Shown one piece after another: positions 59,335-64,000 of a stretch of 64,000 nt of DNA. How positions within the stretch are numbered: position 1 is the stretch's first letter; every line of letters begins with the position of its first letter. Under the pieces are notes generated by a model. That model saw only the letters and a list, made by a program, of their open reading frames with translations, was not told the DNA's origin and did not search any database. The translations under genes were made by a program, and so were the position numbers. This DNA is from Lachnoclostridium sp. An14 (GTDB taxonomy: Bacteria > Bacillota > Clostridia > Lachnospirales > Lachnospiraceae), in NCBI RefSeq assembly GCF_002160755.1, contig NZ_NFLE01000001.1:1-64000 (forward strand). The letters run 5' to 3'.

Positions 59335-61569
59335 ATGAAGATTCATTCCAACACCAAAAAGAAACAAAAACAGAAAAAGGCGCCGGAAAACAGAAGGGCG
59401 GGAAAGACGGGAAACGCCGGGTATTACCTGGGGCTGTTGTTCCGCCCGCTGTTTCTGGTTTTCAAGATTCTGGGCGTCACCCTGGCGGTAGTGTTTGTGC
59501 TGGCGCTGGCGGTGGGGGCCGTGGTGGGAGTGACGGAGATCTACCCCCGGTATGTGGAATACAAGCAGATGGCCGTCCAGGTGGTGGCAGACAGCGATTT
59601 GGACACCTTCCGCCTGCAGGAATCCAGCTACATTTATGACAGTGAGGGCGCCATCATCGCCAAGCTGACGAAGGACGAGGATTCCTTCTATCTGCCCTAT
59701 GACCAGATCCCGGAGTACGCCGTCCAGGCCTTTGTGGCCGTGGAGGATAGGACGTTCTGGGAGAATTCCGGCATCGACTGGAAGGGCATTTTCCGGGTGG
59801 GCCTGCGTTTCCTGACCACAGAGGGAGAGGAGGTCCACGGGGCCAGCACCATCACCCAGCAGCTGGCCAGGAACCGGTTTCTCACCAGAGAGGTCTCCCT
59901 GGTGCGAAAAGCCAAGGAAATGCTGATTTCCCAGGAGCTGACGAAGAAGTATTCCAAAGAACAGATCATGGAATTCTACATCAACGACATCAGCTTTGCC
60001 AATACATATTACGGCTTAGAGGCGGCGTCCATCGGCTATTTCGGGAAATCCTCCCGGGAGCTGAGCTTAAGCCAGATCGCCTACCTCTGCGCCATCCCCA
60101 ACTCCCCCAGCTACTACAATCCCTACCGCCACCCGGACAACGCTCTGAAACGGCGGGATAAGATTCTGGACGATATGCTGGAAATGGGCTATATTACCCA
60201 GGAAGACCACGACAGGGCGGTGGCGGAGACCATCACCATCGAAAAACCGGACTACGGGTTCCACAACTACGAGACCACCTACGCCATCGACTGCGCCGTG
60301 CGCTACCTTATGGAACTGGACGGCTTTGCCTTCCAGTACGGGTTCCGGAGCAATCAGGCGTACAAGGACTACAGCGAGCGCTACGACGAGGCCTACGCCA
60401 TAGCCAAGGAGGAGCTCTACACCGGAGGCTACGACATTTACACCACCTTGGATCCGGAGAAACAGGACTATCTCCAGAACGCCATCGACGAGGGCTTAAG
60501 TTTCAGCGACGAGACGGCAGCTAACGGCATTTACGCCTTCCAGGGCGCCGCCACCGTGGTGGACAACTCCACGGGAAAGGTGGTAGCCATCGTAGGTGGC
60601 CGCAGCCAGGAGACGGACGTATACGGCTTAAACCGGGCCTACCAGAGCGACCGGCAGCCGGGCAGCTCCATCAAGCCCATTATCGTGTACGCCCCCGCCC
60701 TGGAAAACGGCTATACCTCCAGCACGATCGTAAAAGACGTGAGTATCGACGCTGCCAAAAAGGCGGATAAGGGAGACGACTTGACGAAACTCCCGGGAGG
60801 CACCATGCCCCTGCGCCAGGGCGTGGAGCGGAGCCGCAACGGCGTGGCCTGGTCCGTCTACGCGGACATTACTCCGGAAGTGGGAATGTCCTATCTGACG
60901 AAAATGCGGTTTGACAACATTGTGCCGGACGACTACTACCTGGCGGCGTCCCTGGGCGGCTTTACCCACGGCGTCACCACGGAGGAGATGGCAGGGGCCT
61001 ACGCGGCCCTGGCCAACAAGGGAATGTACCGGGATCCCACCTGTATCCAGTCCATGAAGGACAAGAACGGGGAAGAAATCTATGAAGATCCGAAACCCAT
61101 CCGGGTATATGAGGAAAACGCCGCCCTGGTGATGGTGGACATCCTGACGGGAGTGGTCACCAGAGGAACGGCCAGCGGCATGGGCTGGAGAGGCGACATC
61201 GAAGCCGCCGGAAAGACCGGCACCACCAACAACAGCAAAGACGGTTGGTTCTGCGGCATGACCCCCTACTACACCATGACGGTGTGGGTGGGCTACGACC
61301 AGCCCAGAGCCCTGTCCTCCCTGTGGGGCAGCACCTATCCCGCCCAGATCTGGAAAACGGCCATGTCCCACTACGTGGAAGGGCTGGAGCCGGCCTCCTT
61401 TGAGGAACCGGGACCGGAAACGGGGACGAAAAAGGACGTAGTGGTTTACACGGAGCCCATTACCACCCAGGCGGAGACTCCCGCGGTGGAGGAGACCGCT
61501 CCGCCTGCGGAGGTTCCCACGGAGCCGGTAACGGGAATCCACGGGGGACCGGGAATCGGATTGGATTAA
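59335..61569 (+). CDS. Class A penicillin-binding protein (transglycosylase/transpeptidase)
   Basis: 744 aa. A basic cytoplasmic N-terminus, a membrane helix at about 40-65, the GT51 glycosyltransferase domain (AVEDRTFWENSGIDWKGI, GASTITQQLARNRFLT, KEQIMEFYINDISFANTYYGLEAASIGYFGKSSRELSLSQIAYLCAIPNSPSYYNP), then the transpeptidase with SSIK (catalytic Ser about 444), SRN (about 500) and KTGTT (about 627). The C-terminal 55 residues are a Pro/Thr/Glu-rich tail. Builds and crosslinks peptidoglycan outside the membrane. AGGATGAGG lies upstream of ATG. Confidence 0.94.
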   Translation: MKIHSNTKKKQKQKKAPENRRAGKTGNAGYYLGLLFRPLFLVFKILGVTLAVVFVLALAVGAVVGVTEIYPRYVEYKQMAVQVVADSDLDTFRLQESSYIYDSEGAIIAKLTKDEDSFYLPYDQIPEYAVQAFVAVEDRTFWENSGIDWKGIFRVGLRFLTTEGEEVHGASTITQQLARNRFLTREVSLVRKAKEMLISQELTKKYSKEQIMEFYINDISFANTYYGLEAASIGYFGKSSRELSLSQIAYLCAIPNSPSYYNPYRHPDNALKRRDKILDDMLEMGYITQEDHDRAVAETITIEKPDYGFHNYETTYAIDCAVRYLMELDGFAFQYGFRSNQAYKDYSERYDEAYAIAKEELYTGGYDIYTTLDPEKQDYLQNAIDEGLSFSDETAANGIYAFQGAATVVDNSTGKVVAIVGGRSQETDVYGLNRAYQSDRQPGSSIKPIIVYAPALENGYTSSTIVKDVSIDAAKKADKGDDLTKLPGGTMPLRQGVERSRNGVAWSVYADITPEVGMSYLTKMRFDNIVPDDYYLAASLGGFTHGVTTEEMAGAYAALANKGMYRDPTCIQSMKDKNGEEIYEDPKPIRVYEENAALVMVDILTGVVTRGTASGMGWRGDIEAAGKTGTTNNSKDGWFCGMTPYYTMTVWVGYDQPRALSSLWGSTYPAQIWKTAMSHYVEGLEPASFEEPGPETGTKKDVVVYTEPITTQAETPAVEETAPPAEVPTEPVTGIHGGPGIGLD

Positions 61570-61593
61570 ATTCAAGAGAAAGAAAGGATGGGA

Positions 61594-62835
61594 ATGAGTA
61601 TGAGAACGAATCTGGAGCGCATTCAGCGGGACATCGAGGCCCTGTCGGCCTTCAACTCCACACCGGGAGCCGGGCTGACCCGGTTTTCCTTCAGCGAGGA
61701 GCATAAGAAGGCCCAGGACTACATCGTGAAACAGATGGAGGAGGCCGGACTGCAGGTGCGGATCGACCCCTGCGGCACCATCATCGGCCGGCTGGAGGGA
61801 GAGGATCCTTCCGCCCCGTCAGTGATGACCGGTAGCCACTTTGACTCCGTCCGCAACGGCGGCAACTTTGACGGCCCTGCCGGCGTGATCACGGCCTTAG
61901 AGACCGCCAGGGTATTCCATGAAAACGGTCTGAAATTCCGCCGTCCGGTGGAATTCATCGCCATGGTGGAGGAGGAAGGCGCCAGGTTCGGCGGCGGCCT
62001 CTTTGCCAGCCGGGCTATGACGGGGCGGCTCACGGCCCAGGAACTGGCCACCTTCCGGGACGGGGACGGGATCTCCACCGGCGAGGCCATGAAGGCTTTT
62101 GGCCTGGATCCGGACCGGTTCCAGGAAGCAGTGAGAAAACCGGGAGAGATCCAGAATTTCATCGAGCTCCACATTGAGCAGGGCCCCATCCTGGAGGCGG
62201 AGCAGAAACAGCTGGGAATCGTGGAAACCATCGTAGGCATCCGGGAGCTGGAGGTGACCATCCACGGCCGTCCGGATCACGCAGGCACCACCCCCATGAA
62301 TATGCGGGCGGACAGCTTTCTGGCGGCGGCCAGGACGGCCCTGGCGGCCACGGAGGCGGCAGTTCAGGCGGGAGAGGGCACGGTAGCCACCGTGGGAAAG
62401 GCCCAGGTTCTTCCCGGCTCCTTCAATATCGTGGCAGGCACCGTTACCTTCTTCGTGGACATCCGCAGCCGGAACAAGGCCTGCATCGACCAGGTGGAGA
62501 AGGCCATCCGGGAAACCCTCCAGAAAGAGGCGGAAAATCCCGGCATTACCTGGGAGATTCGGGTGATGATGGAGACGGATCCGGTGGAGACGGACCGGGA
62601 AGTGTGCCGGATTCTGGAGGAGTCTGCCGGGGAACTGGGGATCACCTCCAAGCGGATGCTCTCCGGCGCGGGGCACGACGCCATGATCATGGCAGATATT
62701 GCGAAGATCGGACTGGTCTTTGTGCCCAGCAAAGGCGGCCGCAGCCACTGTCCGGAGGAGTGGACAGACTACGACCAGCTCCAGAAGGGCGTGGAAGTGG
62801 TGTGCGCGGCGGTGGAGAAACTGGCGAAAGCGTGA
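61594..62835 (+). CDS. M20-family amidase (N-carbamoyl-amino-acid hydrolase / allantoate amidohydrolase-like)
   Basis: 413 aa. Zinc amidase of the Zn-dependent hydantoinase/carbamoylase type: TGSHFDSVRNGGNFDGPAGV (His and Asp), MVEEEGARFGGGLFASRAM (Glu pair), IELHIEQGPILEAEQKQLGIVETIVG (typical of carbamoylases), GRPDHAGTTPMNMR and the final SGAGHDAMIMA. Likely removes carbamoyl groups from ureido acids or related amides. AGAAAGG lies 6 bases before ATG 61594, which is preferred to 61588. Confidence 0.88.
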   Translation: MSMRTNLERIQRDIEALSAFNSTPGAGLTRFSFSEEHKKAQDYIVKQMEEAGLQVRIDPCGTIIGRLEGEDPSAPSVMTGSHFDSVRNGGNFDGPAGVITALETARVFHENGLKFRRPVEFIAMVEEEGARFGGGLFASRAMTGRLTAQELATFRDGDGISTGEAMKAFGLDPDRFQEAVRKPGEIQNFIELHIEQGPILEAEQKQLGIVETIVGIRELEVTIHGRPDHAGTTPMNMRADSFLAAARTALAATEAAVQAGEGTVATVGKAQVLPGSFNIVAGTVTFFVDIRSRNKACIDQVEKAIRETLQKEAENPGITWEIRVMMETDPVETDREVCRILEESAGELGITSKRMLSGAGHDAMIMADIAKIGLVFVPSKGGRSHCPEEWTDYDQLQKGVEVVCAAVEKLAKA

Positions 62836-62897
62836 AACGGCGATCATTGAATACAGATATAGAATGTAGAAACCGCAGAAAAACCACATAATGGCAA

Positions 62898-62943
62898 AAC
62901 AGGCGGTATGCAGTTGGAAAAAAGCTGCATACCGCCTGTTTTT
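62898..62943 (+). terminator. Strong terminator between convergent genes
   Basis: AACAGGCGGTATGCAG / CTGCATACCGCCTGTT, a perfect 16-bp stem with a short loop, followed by TTTCAC on the + strand. By symmetry it can also serve the convergent aroA. Confidence 0.9.
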
Positions 62944-62978
62944 CACGATTATGGAATTGTCAAATGATTCCCGCCGCC

Positions 62979-64000
62979 TCACACCAACGCCTTCAGATCC
63001 TCCAAAAATGTAGGATAGGAAATATCCACGCAGTCCCAGGCGGGAATCTGGGTCTCACCCTCCGCGGCCAGTCCGGCCACGGCGAAGGTCATGGCGATGC
63101 GGTGGTCATTGTGGCTGTGGATGAGGGCGCCGTGAAGGGGACGCCCGCCCCGGATCACCATGCCGTCTTCCGTCTCCCGGACGTCGGCTCCCATGGCCGT
63201 CAGATTGGTCACCATGGCCTCAATGCGGTTGGACTCCTTTACCTTCAGCTCCGCGGCGTCCCGGATCACCGTTTCCCCTTCCGCGAAACAGGCGGCCGCG
63301 GCGATCACCGGCAGCTCGTCAATCAAAGTGGGAATGATGTCTCCGCCGATCACCGTCCCGTGGAGACGGCTGGTCCTTACCAGCAGGTCCGCCGCCGGTT
63401 CCCCGCCGCCGCACACCGTTTTCACCGTCTCAATGTCTCCCCCCATCTGCCGGAATACCCGCAGCACTCCGTCTCTGGTGGGATTTACCCCCACATTTTG
63501 CAGGAGGATTTCCGAATCCGGCACCAGCAGCCCGGCGGCTAAAAAGAAGGCGGCGGAGGAGATGTCCCCCGGTACCTGGATGCGCTGGCCAAAGAGCTCC
63601 TCTGCCGGACGGATCACGGCGGTGGTCCCTTCCGTGCTTACGTCCGCCCCGAAAGCGGAGAGCATAAGCTCCGTGTGGTTGCGGGAGAGGGCCGGCTCCG
63701 TCACCCTGGTTTCCCCGCCGGCGTACAGCCCCGCCAGCAGGATAGCGGATTTTACCTGGGCGGAGGCCACGGGAGTGGAGTAGTGGATTCCGCGCAGGGG
63801 AGCGCCGGAAATGCGTAAGGGGGCGCAGCCGTTTCCACGGACGCTCTCAATTTTGGCTCCCATGAGGGAGAGGGGATCCATGATCCGTTTCATAGGCCGT
63901 TTCTGGATGGACTCGTCCCCGGTAAGAGTGACGTCAAAGGGCTGGGCCGCCAGGATGCCGCTGATTAAACGGGTAGTGGTGCCGCTGTTTCCGCAGTCCA
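62979..64000 (-). CDS. aroA: 3-phosphoshikimate 1-carboxyvinyltransferase (EPSP synthase), 5' end cut by window edge
   Basis: About 340 residues seen, with the 5' end beyond the window, so the gene is partial here. Transfers enolpyruvyl from PEP to shikimate 3-phosphate. Reading inwards from the edge: DCGNSGTTTRLISGILAAQP (the substrate-binding GNSGTT), LTGDESIQKRPMKRIMDPL, GAPLRGIHYSTPVASAQVKSAILLAGL, then the second-half motifs GDISSAAFFLAAG and DELPVIAAAACFAEGETVI, and HNDHRIAMTFAVAGLAAEG near the end. The GNSGTT-type sequence places it with class II-like enzymes of Gram-positives. Its frame runs open to the edge. Confidence 0.93.
   Translation of the reverse strand, partial: DCGNSGTTTRLISGILAAQPFDVTLTGDESIQKRPMKRIMDPLSLMGAKIESVRGNGCAPLRISGAPLRGIHYSTPVASAQVKSAILLAGLYAGGETRVTEPALSRNHTELMLSAFGADVSTEGTTAVIRPAEELFGQRIQVPGDISSAAFFLAAGLLVPDSEILLQNVGVNPTRDGVLRVFRQMGGDIETVKTVCGGGEPAADLLVRTSRLHGTVIGGDIIPTLIDELPVIAAAACFAEGETVIRDAAELKVKESNRIEAMVTNLTAMGADVRETEDGMVIRGGRPLHGALIHSHNDHRIAMTFAVAGLAAEGETQIPAWDCVDISYPTFLEDLKALV

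Noticed and set aside
60628-61704. Long antisense open frame opposite the PBP gene
   Set aside because: It mirrors the codon pattern of a clear coding gene on the other strand, has no ribosome-binding site or recognisable domain, and is His/Arg/Gly-rich as expected of a shadow in GC-rich DNA.
61897-62982. Long antisense open frame opposite the M20 amidase
   Set aside because: Same reasoning as for the PBP shadow. It also runs through the strong terminator at 62898-62943.
1-64000. CRISPR arrays, tRNA or rRNA genes
   Set aside because: No regularly spaced direct repeats, no cloverleaf with GGTTCGA-type T loop in the intergenic regions, and no rRNA-like stretches were found by reading.

Overview
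The window looks like chromosome from a GC-rich member of the Clostridia, most likely a gut Lachnospiraceae (Enterocloster/Lachnoclostridium-like). This is inferred from the Firmicutes-type gene order pyrH-frr-uppS-cdsA-dxr-rseP-ispG-polC, a PolC-type polymerase, Rex, alr followed by an ndoA/mazF-type toxin, a lysine riboswitch before dapA, Fe-S aldo-keto reductases, a choloylglycine hydrolase-family protein and strong AGGAGG ribosome-binding sites. Almost all genes are on the + strand. I see no rRNA, tRNA, CRISPR or prophage. The only autonomous mobile element is one ISLre2-type insertion sequence.

Layout. 0-9 kb: a secreted DUF1266-like protein, two aldo-keto reductases with ferredoxin tails, an orphan phosphoribosyltransferase, then a membrane transporter followed by two paralogous amidohydrolases. 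9-10.5 kb: the IS. 10.7-22 kb: the conserved operon for UMP kinase, ribosome recycling, undecaprenyl phosphate, phospholipid and isoprenoid (MEP) synthesis, ending in polC, which carries an unusual Gly/Ala-rich linker. 22-29.5 kb: an EFR1-type flavodoxin/ferredoxin, an SSB-like protein, a corrinoid adenosyltransferase, a lysine-riboswitch-controlled dapA-dapB pair, two secreted proteins and an M20 peptidase. 29.6-37.5 kb: purC, purB and purA around a DMT transporter/membrane protein/LysR cluster, then the choloylglycine hydrolase. 37.5-41.3 kb: a small membrane protein, an amidohydrolase and an ABC-F ATPase. 41.5-50 kb: a glutamate synthase-like FMN protein, rex, acpS, nnrDE, alr, mazF, a CBS/CorC membrane protein and yebC. 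50-64 kb: an M28 peptidase, a GNAT, KDPG aldolase and KDG kinase, a MarR regulator with two nitroreductases (the second broken), an ECF sigma/anti-sigma pair, mntP, a class A PBP, an M20 amidase and the 5'-truncated aroA on the - strand.

The most interesting content is non-coding. (1) A composite dispersed palindromic element of about 130 bp (called A+B here) recurs in intergenic regions near 4.3, 6.0, 8.6, 32.1 and 36.2 kb and has landed inside a nitroreductase gene at 56.5 kb, splitting it. Solitary copies of its B palindrome occur near 39.3, 50.0, 54.8 and 58.3 kb. (2) A separate ~200-nt multi-stem element (called C) occurs twice, upstream of pyrH and of mntP. Its second hairpin is nearly the exact reverse complement between the two copies, as if the loop had been flipped. 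(3) A single 185-bp multi-hairpin structure (called D) lies between the corrinoid adenosyltransferase gene and the lysine riboswitch. No obvious defence or secretion system is present.
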